From positions 2,294,001-2,358,000 of the forward strand of contig NZ_CP073100.1 in assembly GCF_018137965.1 (NCBI RefSeq): 64,000 bases of DNA, written 5' to 3'. Of the stretch, positions 28,401 to 35,564 are shown piece after piece. Under the pieces are notes generated by a model that was given only the letters and a program-made list of their open reading frames with translations, was not told where the DNA came from and did no database searches. The number at the start of each line of letters is the position of its first letter. The stretch's first letter is position 1. Source of the stretch: Luteolibacter ambystomatis (lineage in GTDB: Bacteria; Verrucomicrobiota; Verrucomicrobiia; Verrucomicrobiales; Akkermansiaceae). The position numbers and the translations under genes were made by a program.

Positions 28401-31052
28401 GCCATCGCCGTTGATGTCCATCGGCTGGGCGAAGAGATGGTGCTTGCGGTCGTAATGGTAGGCCTCCAGGTCGTCCTTGCGGGAGGACAGCGGCATCCAG
28501 GCCTCCGGCAGCAGCGATGGAGCGACGGTGAAGCCATTGCCGGTGTTCCGGAACACCTGGCCGATGCTGTCGGGCGCCAAGGTTCCCGAAGTGTTCGTGT
28601 AGCCGTAGGCGCGCCAGTCGCACATGTCCTGCAGGCCGTCGCCATCCAGGTCGATGAAGCGGATGCCGAGATCCTTGCCGAGCGAATCGAGGAAATGCGG
28701 CATCTCCCACTGCGCGGAGAAGCTCATGGCCGAGACATCCGCCGGCACCTGGGTGTCGCCGCGATACAGCCGCAGATCGCGGAACTCCGCGCTCGAAACC
28801 CCGTCATTGGGATTATCGTCCACGTTCATCAGGACGAAGTAACCGTGCGAGCCGGTGGCAATGCCCCCCACATTGATGGTCATCGTCTGCCAACCATCCG
28901 GCGTGGAGGCCGGGTTGTAGGTGATGGTGCTGTCCTTCGCGATCGCCGGCGCGGTGCCGCTGCCCTTGATGAGCGTCAGGCGGGCCGGATTGGCCGTGTA
29001 GGTGCTGTCCGTATCAAAGCCGATGTAAGCTCCCGAAACGAACGAACCTCCCGTGGCCGAGCCACCCCGGAACTGGAACGTCAGCTTCGAGTCCGAGTAG
29101 AGTGTCACGGCCGGAGTCAGCGGATGCACGCGGGACACGTCCCCATCCAGGCGTACCAGGGTGCCACCCTCGGAGGTGGTGACCATCGAGTTCACATTGC
29201 CCGTGGTGTCCCAGGTCGCGTTGTACACCGGCCACTCCGAATTGCTCGGAGCACTCCAGAGCTGCTCGGTGGAGGTGAGGCCGCCGTAGGTGAAGGTGGT
29301 GGCCGGCACGCCCTGCGTGGGCTGGTCCATGCCGAGCTTCTGCACGGACTTCAGGAAGGAGCGCTTGCTCTGGTAGGAATAGTCGTAGGCCAGGACGTAG
29401 CTGTGGTTGCAGAAGCCCTTGGTGGTCACCCGCACCTTCGCCAGCCGCTTCGCCATCAGATAGCTGGTGTTCGGGCTGTAGGTCCGCGTCTGGTCCTCGC
29501 GAGTTTCGTAGTCGAAATAGACGGTGCAGTACGGAGCCTGCGTAAAGGAACCCTCGTGGCCGGTGTAGGAGATCGAGGCCACGCGCTGGCTGGCCAGACC
29601 GATGCCCGAAACGGTGTCCCGGGTGTAGTCCACCTTGTAGTAGTTGCCTACGGTATCGGACACCTTGCTGACGCCCCAGGCCAGCGTGCCCGCGGTGCAG
29701 TCCTCACGGGAATCCGCGGTCTCGCCGAGCGTGACGGTCAGGCCGGATTTCGTCTGGACCGTCCAATAGGGCTTCGCCGGGGACGTGGCGGTGTTGAATT
29801 TGATCTTCGCGTAGGAATCGATCTCCGTCCGGTACTCCGATCCCGGAGTGCCGTAGGTGCCGGATACGCAGACGAGACGCTCGCCGTTGAAAAGGAAGCG
29901 GTCGTACTGGTCGAAGTCCACCGGATCGAACGAGCCGTCCTTCACCGCGCTCGATTGGACGCGCACGATCTTCTCAAGCCCGCCGAGGCTCCATCCCACG
30001 CCGAGCGGGCCATTGCCACCGCCGCTGGAATAGTTGAACGAAAGCTTCGGCTCCATGCCGCCCGTTCCCTTCGGCAGATCGAGCGGGATCGAGTAGTTCG
30101 ACGATCCATCACCGCCCACGGTCATCGCGCCCTTGAGCGAACCGACCATTTCATGGCTGCCGATGATTGTCAGCGGCGGGATGTTCACGCTCGAAACCGC
30201 GCCACCCACGGCGTGGGCGTTCGGCACCGTCGTCGTGGACCACAGCGAAGCGATGTAGTTTTCCAGAAACGACTTGCCATTCGGAGCGAGGTTGTCCCGG
30301 TCGTAAACATTGGGATTGGAACCATTGGCCGTTTCCCACGCGTCCGGCAGACCGTCCTTGTCCGCATCCGGGAAGAGCATGTTGTCCGGGTCCGCCTGGA
30401 GTTGGTCGATGTCCTGATCCGCCACCGTGCCGCCGTAGAACTCGATCGCGTCCAGTTTGTCCCCGCGTCCGGAGAAGCCCAGATTGGCCGCGGAGATCTT
30501 GCCATCCACGAAGAGGTCCCACACCTGGCGGCCGTAGTCATGGCGCAGCGTGATGCGGTTGAACGCATTCGCTTTCAGCGTGGTGGAGGAAAATGCATAC
30601 GTCGAGGGAGTCTCCACCCAGTAGGAGGACGGCTGGTTCTCATCATCGTCATTGCCGTGATAAGCCCAGATGGTGCCATCGGCATCACCCTCCGTCACCT
30701 GGAAGGCGATCTGGGTACCGTTCACATAGATCGCGGCGAGACTGCCCTCCGGATTCGCGGCCGGTTTGACCATGAAGTCGATGAACGCGATGGTCTTGGT
30801 TTCATCCCAGGTGATGGGACGCACCACCTTCGTCTCATTGCCTTCGTTGAGGGCCGGAGACAGGCGCAGCACCTTGTTGGTGGGGCCATCCGCCACCAGC
30901 GAGGACTCGCCGGTTTCCGTCCACCACGCTGGATTCGTGCCTGGCGCGGGGCTTTCGAAAGGCTCCACAAAGGCCATGGCGAACAAGTTGACACTGAATG
31001 CCAACTGAAGGACGAAGACGGTGAGCCACTTGCTCGCGTAATTGAATCTCAT
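22476..31052 (-). CDS. Giant secreted SpvB/RHS polymorphic-toxin-like protein
   Basis: A 2858-residue protein. A signal peptide (residues 1-27, VFVLQLAFSVNLFAMA) is followed by a LamG-like beta-sandwich (~28-225), a DADKDGLPDAWE calcium loop, an SpvB-like domain (~290-560, LPKGTGGMEPKLSFNYSSGG), FG-GAP/VCBS repeats of the DxDGDG type (~800-1280), a TcdB-like middle and many YD/RHS repeats (~1700-2380). The RHS core (~2420-2485) ends RYSYVLNNPLSYTDPTG, where RHS proteins cleave themselves. The ~370-residue tip has glycine/alanine-rich hydrophobic segments, then KIQIHIGRQHEEFVYNPEKN and a late membrane-like helix. The tip resembles the region of 'polymorphic toxin type 17'-like ends but I cannot name its activity. 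It combines TcB- and TcC-like parts in one chain with a Sec signal. Confidence 0.9.
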   Translation of the reverse strand: MRFNYASKWLTVFVLQLAFSVNLFAMAFVEPFESPAPGTNPAWWTETGESSLVADGPTNKVLRLSPALNEGNETKVVRPITWDETKTIAFIDFMVKPAANPEGSLAAIYVNGTQIAFQVTEGDADGTIWAYHGNDDDENQPSSYWVETPSTYAFSSTTLKANAFNRITLRHDYGRQVWDLFVDGKISAANLGFSGRGDKLDAIEFYGGTVADQDIDQLQADPDNMLFPDADKDGLPDAWETANGSNPNVYDRDNLAPNGKSFLENYIASLWSTTTVPNAHAVGGAVSSVNIPPLTIIGSHEMVGSLKGAMTVGGDGSSNYSIPLDLPKGTGGMEPKLSFNYSSGGGNGPLGVGWSLGGLEKIVRVQSSAVKDGSFDPVDFDQYDRFLFNGERLVCVSGTYGTPGSEYRTEIDSYAKIKFNTATSPAKPYWTVQTKSGLTVTLGETADSREDCTAGTLAWGVSKVSDTVGNYYKVDYTRDTVSGIGLASQRVASISYTGHEGSFTQAPYCTVYFDYETREDQTRTYSPNTSYLMAKRLAKVRVTTKGFCNHSYVLAYDYSYQSKRSFLKSVQKLGMDQPTQGVPATTFTYGGLTSTEQLWSAPSNSEWPVYNATWDTTGNVNSMVTTSEGGTLVRLDGDVSRVHPLTPAVTLYSDSKLTFQFRGGSATGGSFVSGAYIGFDTDSTYTANPARLTLIKGSGTAPAIAKDSTITYNPASTPDGWQTMTINVGGIATGSHGYFVLMNVDDNPNDGVSSAEFRDLRLYRGDTQVPADVSAMSFSAQWEMPHFLDSLGKDLGIRFIDLDGDGLQDMCDWRAYGYTNTSGTLAPDSIGQVFRNTGNGFTVAPSLLPEAWMPLSSRKDDLEAYHYDRKHHLFAQPMDINGDGKMDLMCSTAIKYSGGALSNDLTFWTQVDIGGGAKDWRELTAYKMPFRMKNIGSSAPYGGTPRDQHAEWVDIDSDGYLDFVCFTTSQGKLVNATNDTTVIVAGDKPTAWLNRVHKNEGWVQADALAFPEMLKRTYPAEEEKGRRLADLDADGHPEVLEAISAGTGELRKSYAMTFAANGQPTGWNETPGAENPPTSTGNLDLPTGSGMANAAFVNVNADSLGTQMTDFNNDGLADVIRSARSGSNLRCIYMNTGSTTSRWAAEPAAGGSVDQRYTYDLPRPLNFVVSNVYYPVGYEFADINGDGLTDIIFGQNDVPDDATINNNAVMMNTGSGWLSRNDSQKWGMPNGVRFSLSQADAQNGKRRARLQDLNGDGFPDLIAGLVDQAPSVLINQCRPEVMTSVTDGYGATLAATYQRLNDPAAVSGDAGGRPVYLPWVGTSDTDLLPEGQIMVRDNRLVVSRLIESDGRGGSRATRHHFGDLRFDRINDVSLGFGKAEVYDELWTGVPPLSVATTAPTGGNYFIRGCSKTTMSRTFPHAGSPVTQESYINVTSASPSGIETGVSTGFKLVKRDLSAYGTLASTTGVAGGTILRPVQIKSVNTTLDINGTVMTETVASNPTTNFDAYGFLTFAKVGSKIPSGSVLAEITDVAAAIATAEGHTDFSSLETTNTYDHNVSGDKWHLGRLRTATSVARKKDHSPLTKQTSYSYHSTTGLLEEERVEPNDSLLKSITTYGRDGYGNITSTSVEASSKHDTYAAQTRSKSTSFNDPDDSSFNGRFPCSETNAIGTVYHSYDQERALLMKTKNIDTLFTTFSYDIFGTHVTTLAPDGTQAAEITRKAGNADLPSAVVTAMGGSSIRWMKGKQASGSPWAVAYYDALGRQVASETMTLSAYGSGGSQWKPVYSVIKYDSQGRKTDEAQPFFIGETIRWTSYVFDDVGRVLKTTHPDGTVEEVVKIEAGLSASGEPFSYIKAKGRMKTSGEDTWGTQYAQRWNNAKGTLLKSLDDSGLTSDFDYDAEGKLLTATVGSIVMMTNTYDTLGRKTQGVDKDAGTSKIGYSGFGETVFLENASGEQTLTEYDAMGRVTKVIRPSGEGTFDYAYKPGSPGKGLLESIQKAGVSGWSETLHYDRFARPDVATRNRNTESFTTETHYDALGRVDYTIDAGGLMVVHEYDKVYSAKIRSSIFKPGSTTDKITLWEARAFDSAGRPTQQYLAQGVTTDTTYEAATGKTLSISSTGPIGTLQNLTFEWDSKTNLKKRQDTIAGQTETFTYDTSNRLVSSSIGGSYYYDANGNLTSKDGETRTYGTPRVHAVAQATIKSQLKNYAYDAGGHVTSEKDSSNNTIRAYTWTSFGQLESVSQSSCPLLKTFDPSTKYDQGGSVYGIPLSTQFLESAGVASFEFDSAGDRSAQTLLRTYVDTSVARVDTTYLGSYEREVHSTIAAGTSTQTVVKTIHRHHLGAAIYTVESGTGGSSTKLSTLLTDHLGSTDVLLVGTWGGSAFGNFKAERQSFDAWGERRNPDTWVKWRGNYADGQRTSAANFHHGYTGHEMLDDFGLVHMNGRIYDAELGRFLSADPYVQAPELSQNFNRYSYVLNNPLSYTDPTGHIIFGLPTLIIWAAEFLVVRNYCKQHPNTFVGQMLPKVYAFAVTVAVTVATGGNAVAGGAAGGATDAFLSGGNAHDVLRAAGTSAVQAAITAGVLHNLEPGGWLKSLPMPTQVAAHVVGHGLVGGAANEAMGGKFMDGFLSAAAGALGTDMGIAQHLGLGKPGDSSNVFARDMVAAVIGGTAAELGGGKFANGAFMAAFQHHYNAEFDKWSETHYEADDRSFRIDSNVYGNEKEGVRSGKIQIHIGRQHEEFVYNPEKNEFFNKDGQRLPMKIRKAVLKNSQVQRGLNKAIARLKTAGVVMKNSAGPLMLLGIVMWGNSAAGDVEKYRVAVEGGNPSLITAARRDMIENSPMMDSYKVQLTISLTEVDGGDDK

Positions 31053-31447
31053 GGAAGGGAAGGAAGGAAAGTCGGACAGGCAGATGAGCCGCGGGCGCAG
31101 AGGGAGACAGAACCCGGAGTATCTGACAATTCCTGTTAGATGACAGGATCGAACTTCACGGAAGATTCATCCGGTCTTCATGAAACGTGGCCCTGTGTTG
31201 GCTTGTCCGGCTTCCACCGGGAGGAGAAACGGCCCCACGCGGAGCCGGTATTGGTGACCATCCGGCCACTTGGGCGAGTGCCGGAAACCCGGAAACTGAA
31301 ACCTCGACCGGCATGCCGGTTGTCTTCCCATCATTCCCCCATCCTGGATCCATGGAGATCCAGGCCACGATCATGTGCAAACCCTGCGGAACCCAAGCCC
31401 CGGGGAACATCGATCCAACCTAACAGCCTACCGGCAGGCGGAGGACA
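31053..31447. other. 395 bp intergenic region before the RHS gene
   Basis: No convincing gene. It must hold the RHS promoter near its left end and contains the second copy of the structured repeat (31325-31417). An inverted repeat around 31125-31150 (CCTGTTAGATGACAGG) could be an operator; I see no clear -35/-10 pair. Confidence 0.4.
31325..31417 (+). repeat. Dispersed structured repeat, copy 2
   Basis: Partner of the copy at 19676-19768. It contains a perfect 8 bp hairpin, CCTGGATC/GATCCAGG (31343-31350 with 31357-31364), with loop CATGGA. The shared structure and compensatory change suggest an element folding as RNA or single-stranded DNA. Confidence 0.5.
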
Positions 31448-31576
31448 TCACCTCCCCGCCAGCATTCCGTCCACGGACAGGTCCGGCTCGGGCTTGACGA
31501 GGATGCAGGAGGACATCGCATGGGCGGCCAGCACGAGGGCCGCGATGCGCAGGAGGGTGGACAAGGGCTTTTTCAT
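31448..31576 (-). CDS. Very small putative lipoprotein
   Basis: A 42-residue frame: MKKPLSTLLRIAALVLAAHA, then MSSC and a short tail LVKPEPDLSVDGMLAGR. A basic start, hydrophobic helix and lipobox-like MSSC (Cys24) are all present, so this is probably a lipid-anchored peptide with an 18-residue mature part. Its start lies 82 bp after the rpiB stop on the same strand, so it may end that transcript. Function unknown. Confidence 0.6.
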   Translation of the reverse strand: MKKPLSTLLRIAALVLAAHAMSSCILVKPEPDLSVDGMLAGR

Positions 31577-31657
31577 GGGACGGGACGGGGACTACCCGGA
31601 GTCCAACAGATTCGCCCCGGTCCGCTGGAAATCAACCGGTTTCGCGCCATCCCGACG

Positions 31658-32086
31658 TCACGCATCCAGCTCGCGGATGCGCGCGACATGGCGACCGCCT
31701 TCGAAGGCGGTGCTGAGAAACACGTCTACGATCGCCAGCGCGGTTTCCAGATCCATCATCCGCTCGCCCAGCGAGAGCACGTTCGCGTCATTGTGGAGGC
31801 GGGTCAGCCGTGCGGATTCCACGTTCCAGCACAGCCCGCAGCGCACGCCGCGCACGCGGTTCGCGGCCATCGCCTCGCCATTCCCGGAACCGCCGAGGAC
31901 GATGCCGCGTTCGAATTTCCCCGCCGCCACGGCCTCCGCCACCGGACGGATGAAGAGCGGATAATCCACGGACACTTCCGAGTGCGTGCCGAAGTCCGCC
32001 ACCTCGTGCCCGGCGGCGCGGAGGTGGTCGATGATGGCCTGCTTGTAGTGAAAGCCGGCGTGATCGGAGCCGATCGCGATGTTCAT
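31658..32086 (-). CDS. rpiB: Ribose-5-phosphate isomerase B
   Basis: A 142-residue RpiB/LacAB-family isomerase interconverting ribose 5-phosphate and ribulose 5-phosphate in the non-oxidative pentose phosphate pathway. Visible signatures are IGSDHAGFHYK (residues 5-15), DFGTHSEVSVDYP, the phosphate-binding/active-site loop GGSGNGE (65-71), AANRVRGVRCGL and RLHNDANVLSLGER. The loop has Glu71 where the E. coli enzyme has its catalytic Cys, as in the mycobacterial type that uses Glu as base. The length is normal. Its ATG overlaps the stop of the upstream sensor kinase (ATGA, 4 bp), so the two are translated together. Confidence 0.96.
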   Translation of the reverse strand: MNIAIGSDHAGFHYKQAIIDHLRAAGHEVADFGTHSEVSVDYPLFIRPVAEAVAAGKFERGIVLGGSGNGEAMAANRVRGVRCGLCWNVESARLTRLHNDANVLSLGERMMDLETALAIVDVFLSTAFEGGRHVARIRELDA

Positions 32087-33312
32087 GCGGTCGTATCCCT
32101 AGCAAGCGGAAGATAGATCGTAAAGAGCGAGCCTTCGCCGGGTTTGCTTTCCACGGACAGCGTGCCCTTGTGAGCAGCCACGATGCCGCGGGTGATTTCC
32201 AGCCCCAGTCCGCGGCTGCCCGCGTACTCGCCTGTGGTCCAGTATGGATCAAAGATGCGGCCCAGGTGATCCGGCGCGATGCCGCAGCCGGTGTCACGCA
32301 CGTAAAACTCCACCGCATTCACATGCAGCTCCACGGCGAGCAAGATGCGGCCGCCGCGCGAGGTGTATTTCAGCGCGTTGCCCACCAGATTGCCGATCGC
32401 CTGGGACAGCCTCTGTGGATCGGCCTTCAAGCCGTTCGCCCCCGCCGTGTGGTCCATCAGTTCCAGCGTGATGCCGGCATCCTCGGACGCCAGCTTGTAG
32501 CGGCGATGGACACCCTCCACCACCTCGCCCGGGCGGCAGTTGCAGAAGCTCATCGACAGGCGGCCCTGCTCGCCCATCGAGTAATCGGAAAGGTCGCTGA
32601 TCAGCCGGTTCATGTCGCCCACGGTGGCTTTCAGCACCTCGGACAGATCCGCCAGCATCTCCTTCGGTGGCGTGATGCCTTTCTCCACCTCGCGGTTGGC
32701 CACGTTGTTGACCAGTTGGATCGCAGCCAGCGGCGCGCGCAGATCGTGGGACACCATGCCGAGGATTTCCTTGCGCAGCTCCAGCTCCGCATTGAGCTGG
32801 CGGCCGAGCATGCGGAAACGCTCCGCCTGGCGGCGGATCTCCAGCATCTGCACGATGTTCTTCGCCATCAGCCGCAGCGCCTGAAGCTGGAACTCCGCCA
32901 TCATCCGCGGCTGGATGTCCGCCACGCACAGCGTTCCCAGCGCAAAGCCCTCCGGATCGCGCAGAATCGCCCCGGCATAGAACCGCAGGCCTCCCTCACA
33001 GGTCACCAGCGGATTGTCCTGAAAGCGCGGGTCCTTCCGCGCATCCGGCACCAGGCAAAAATCGTCCTCCAGGATCGCATGCGCGCAGAACGAGGTTTCC
33101 AGCGGTGTCTCGCCCTCCTTCTGGCCCACCTCGGACTTGAACCACTGCCGTTCGCGGTCGATGAAGGTGATGATGGAAATCGGCGTGCTGCAGATGCGTG
33201 CGGCCAGCGCGGTGAATTCGTCAAAGTCCGCCTCCACCGGAGTATCCAGGATGCCATAGCTGGCGAGAGCCTCCAGGCGGGCCTCGTTGTTGGCGGGGAT
33301 CGGCGGTCTCAT
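32083..33312 (-). CDS. GAF-domain sensor histidine kinase (soluble)
   Basis: A 409-residue cytoplasmic kinase with no membrane helix. A GAF domain (~20-158) is of the type next to ERQWFKSEVG and FCAHAILEDD, common in bacterial phytochrome-like and stress sensors. A short coiled coil leads to a HisKA domain with His189 in LGMVSHDLRAPLAAIQ and a HATPase_c domain (~295-400) with N-box GNLVGNALKYTSRGG, DTGCGIA and the G2 box GSRGLGLEITRGIV. It looks intact. No response regulator is adjacent, so it is an orphan kinase by position. Its 4 bp overlap with rpiB is unusual and suggests a shared transcript. Confidence 0.93.
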   Translation of the reverse strand: MRPPIPANNEARLEALASYGILDTPVEADFDEFTALAARICSTPISIITFIDRERQWFKSEVGQKEGETPLETSFCAHAILEDDFCLVPDARKDPRFQDNPLVTCEGGLRFYAGAILRDPEGFALGTLCVADIQPRMMAEFQLQALRLMAKNIVQMLEIRRQAERFRMLGRQLNAELELRKEILGMVSHDLRAPLAAIQLVNNVANREVEKGITPPKEMLADLSEVLKATVGDMNRLISDLSDYSMGEQGRLSMSFCNCRPGEVVEGVHRRYKLASEDAGITLELMDHTAGANGLKADPQRLSQAIGNLVGNALKYTSRGGRILLAVELHVNAVEFYVRDTGCGIAPDHLGRIFDPYWTTGEYAGSRGLGLEITRGIVAAHKGTLSVESKPGEGSLFTIYLPLARDTTA

Positions 33313-33481
33313 GGCGGCGTGTGGCGGCGTCCACCACCCTGTCTGGCATTATTGTTTGTCATCCGCGGATTTCAACTCCGCTTTATCTTACCGCACGCGG
33401 CAGGCGGCGCGGATCTTTCAGGATGGAGAATTTTTCACCCAACTGCTGGCCAGAGTCCCCTGAAGTGTTAGCATTCTTGTC

Positions 33482-34576
33482 ATGCGTACCCTCGCTGCCG
33501 TCATGATTGCCGTCTCCCTGCCCGCGCTGGCCGCGGAACCCTTTTCCCCCGTGGTGCATCCGGACCGTTCCGTCACCTTCCGCATCCGGGATGCGGAGGC
33601 GAAGAGCGCCAGCGTCCAGTGCGAGGCCTTCGGCAGCAAACCTCTCACCAAGGAAGCCGACAATGTCTGGACCTTCACCAGCGAACCGCTTGAACCGGAC
33701 CTCTACAGCTACTCCTTCACACTCGATGAGAAGCATGTGACCGATCCGGAAAACCCGGAGCGCAAGGAAGGCGTCTTCTCCAGCGAAAGCCTCCTCAGCG
33801 TACCCGGCGGCAAGGATGCACCGTGGGAAAAGCGCGAGGTGCCGCATGGCGAAATCCACCGCCACGCCTACCGCTCGAACATCGCCTCCCACGACCGTGA
33901 TCTCCTCGTTTACACCCCGCCCGGCTATGATGCGAAGGCGGACAAAACCCTGCCGGTGCTCTATCTCCTCCACGGCTTCAGCGATCAGGCCAATGCCTGG
34001 TCCACCATCGGCCGCATGCCGGTGATCTTCGACAACCTCATCGCCGATGGCAAAGTCACACCGATGGTCGTCGTCATGCCGCTGGGCTATGGCGACATGG
34101 CCGTGGTCGCGAATGGCTGGGAAGGCCGCAACAAGGACGGTGCCTGGCAGAAGAACCTCACCGCCTTTGACAAAACCCTCATCGGGGAAGTCCTCCCGCT
34201 CGCGGAATCGCAATACAAGATCCGCAAGGACCGCGACGGCCGTGCCGTGGCCGGACTGTCCATGGGCGGCGCGGAATCGTTGCAAGCCGGGCTGCTGCAC
34301 CCGGACACCTTCGGCTGGGTGGGTGCCTTCAGCAGCGGCGGCATCCCCGCCGATCTCGATGCCGCCTATCCGGAGGCCGGGAAGACGCCCTTCAAGCTCT
34401 TGTGGATCTCCTGCGGCAAGGATGACGGACTGATCGGTGCGAACCGCTCGCTCCATGCCTGGCTGGAAAAAAAGCAGGTCAAGCACTCCTGGACCGAAAC
34501 CGAAGGTGCCCATCGCTGGGGCGTGTGGCGCCGGAATCTCGCCACTCTCGCACCTCTGTTGTTCAAGGAAGGCTGA
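33482..34576 (+). CDS. Exported CE1-like esterase (feruloyl/acetyl xylan esterase type)
   Basis: A 364-residue protein with signal peptide MRTLAAVMIAVSLPALAAEP. Residues ~20-110 are an E-set/CBM48-like N-terminal domain (HPDRSVTFRIRDAEAKSASV). Residues ~120-364 are an alpha/beta-hydrolase of the esterase-D/CE1 type: LPVLYLLHGFSD for the oxyanion region, nucleophile Ser260 in VAGLSMGGAESL, Asp314 or Asp315 in CGKDDGL and His344 in EGAHRWGVW. Family members remove feruloyl or acetyl groups from plant polysaccharides. It is monocistronic, divergent from the rpiB kinase operon, and fits the plant-polymer theme of the window. Confidence 0.9.
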   Translation: MRTLAAVMIAVSLPALAAEPFSPVVHPDRSVTFRIRDAEAKSASVQCEAFGSKPLTKEADNVWTFTSEPLEPDLYSYSFTLDEKHVTDPENPERKEGVFSSESLLSVPGGKDAPWEKREVPHGEIHRHAYRSNIASHDRDLLVYTPPGYDAKADKTLPVLYLLHGFSDQANAWSTIGRMPVIFDNLIADGKVTPMVVVMPLGYGDMAVVANGWEGRNKDGAWQKNLTAFDKTLIGEVLPLAESQYKIRKDRDGRAVAGLSMGGAESLQAGLLHPDTFGWVGAFSSGGIPADLDAAYPEAGKTPFKLLWISCGKDDGLIGANRSLHAWLEKKQVKHSWTETEGAHRWGVWRRNLATLAPLLFKEG

Positions 34577-35018
34577 GGTCCCCCTCCAAGCCCCGGGGGG
34601 ACGCGAAACGCAGCCACACGGATAGATCGATCCACGATGGCGGAATGACCTCCAAGCCCCGGAGGGGCGACGTACGGTAGCCGGTGGCGGAAGCCACCGG
34701 TGGACGGTTGGAGAGAATATCGAAGTCCCGGAGGGACGACGCAGCCTCCGCTCTCACGTCGCATCCACCGGAACAGGCCGTCCGCCGATGAACCCGGTGA
34801 AAATCCATTCTCTCCCGGACTCCGCTTGCGTCGCCCCTAACGGGGCTCAATCCATTCCCCATGCCCGACCGGTGGCTGGCGCCACCGGCTACCGTACGTC
34901 GCCCCTCCGGGGCTCAAAGGAGTTCAAAGAAGCTCAGAGGAGCTTTCCCTCCCATCGCAGCTCCACCGCTTCGCGGCTCCGCCTTGCCGGATGGCTGCGG
35001 ACCGGTTAGTGGATTCAC
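34577..35018. other. 442 bp intergenic region filled by a palindromic repeat
   Basis: No gene is supported here. Frames through it (text such as PTGGSRHRLPYVAPPGL) are translations of the repeat. It contains repeat unit C (34653-34917) and flanking partial pieces such as AAGCCCCGGGGGGACGCGA at about 34590. Confidence 0.6.
34653..34917. repeat. MITE-like palindromic repeat, unit C
   Basis: A ~265 bp element with inverted ends: AAGCCCCGGAGGGGCGACG ... GTAGCCGGTGGCGGAAGCC on the left, and the reverse complement form GCCACCGGCTACCG ... CGTCGCCCCTCCGGGGCTC on the right. The inner part includes GAAGTCCCGGAGGGACGACG, shared with the two tandem units at 46026-46680. Confidence 0.75.
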
Positions 35019-35021
35019 TTG

Positions 35022-35408
35022 ATGAACCGCCTTCTCCGCTGGATCGCACTATCCGCAACCCTGCTGGCTGGCGGTTGCGCACAGGAGCAGAAGACCTTCA
35101 CCGTCTCGGTTTCCCCCGGCACATTCGGCCCGCGCATCGACTATCCGGAACCGCGCGGCAACGGCCGCACCGCGAACGTCGTCTTCCAAGGCAAGTTCCT
35201 CGACTCCCAACAGGAAGCCCTGCTCACCCTCATCCGCGCGCAGGGATGGAAAGTCTCCGGAACCTCCACAGAGGAGAACGGTCTTCCTCAAGCTGTTTCC
35301 GAAAGCCTCCCGCACGATGACTTCATCACACGGGAAAGCATCGGGCAACCGATTGAAACGAGGAACGAAGGTACCCCAGCAGCCGATCCGCCGGAGAACC
35401 CGCAATAG
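35022..35408 (+). CDS. Hypothetical lipoprotein
   Basis: A 128-residue protein. I prefer the second of two adjacent ATG codons (35022, MNRLLRWIALSATLLAGGC). The lipobox LAGGC gives a lipid-anchored Cys followed by AQEQKTF. The mature part (~110 residues) has a short beta-rich segment and a disordered acidic Pro/Glu end (EGTPAADPPENPQ). No family is recognised. It stands between two repeat elements with no evident operon partner. Confidence 0.65.
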   Translation: MNRLLRWIALSATLLAGGCAQEQKTFTVSVSPGTFGPRIDYPEPRGNGRTANVVFQGKFLDSQQEALLTLIRAQGWKVSGTSTEENGLPQAVSESLPHDDFITRESIGQPIETRNEGTPAADPPENPQ

Positions 35409-35414
35409 CCATCG

Positions 35415-35525
35415 CAAGTAGCGCCAAGCTGGGCTTGGCGTGCTGCTGGCGGAGCTTTTCGAAAAAGGGGCTGCCGTGCATCCCATCCGGCCCTCCCCAC
35501 ACGCGAAGCCAAGCTTCGCGCTACG
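35415..35525. repeat. Palindromic intergenic repeat between convergent genes
   Basis: Imperfect inverted ends of ~25 bp: GTAGCGCCAAGCTGGGCTTG on the left and CAAGCTTCGCGCTAC-type text on the right (35505-35525). It lies between the convergent lipoprotein and TIM-barrel genes and may act as a two-way terminator. Confidence 0.55.
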
Positions 35526-35564
35526 ACCGCACCCCGCCCACGCCGGGTGCGGCCGCAAAAAGAA

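Noticed and set aside
26031-31139. A 1702-codon open frame on the plus strand
   Set aside because: It is exactly antisense to the RHS gene, full of His/Arg/Val low-complexity text without domains. GC-rich coding DNA often leaves the complementary frame open.
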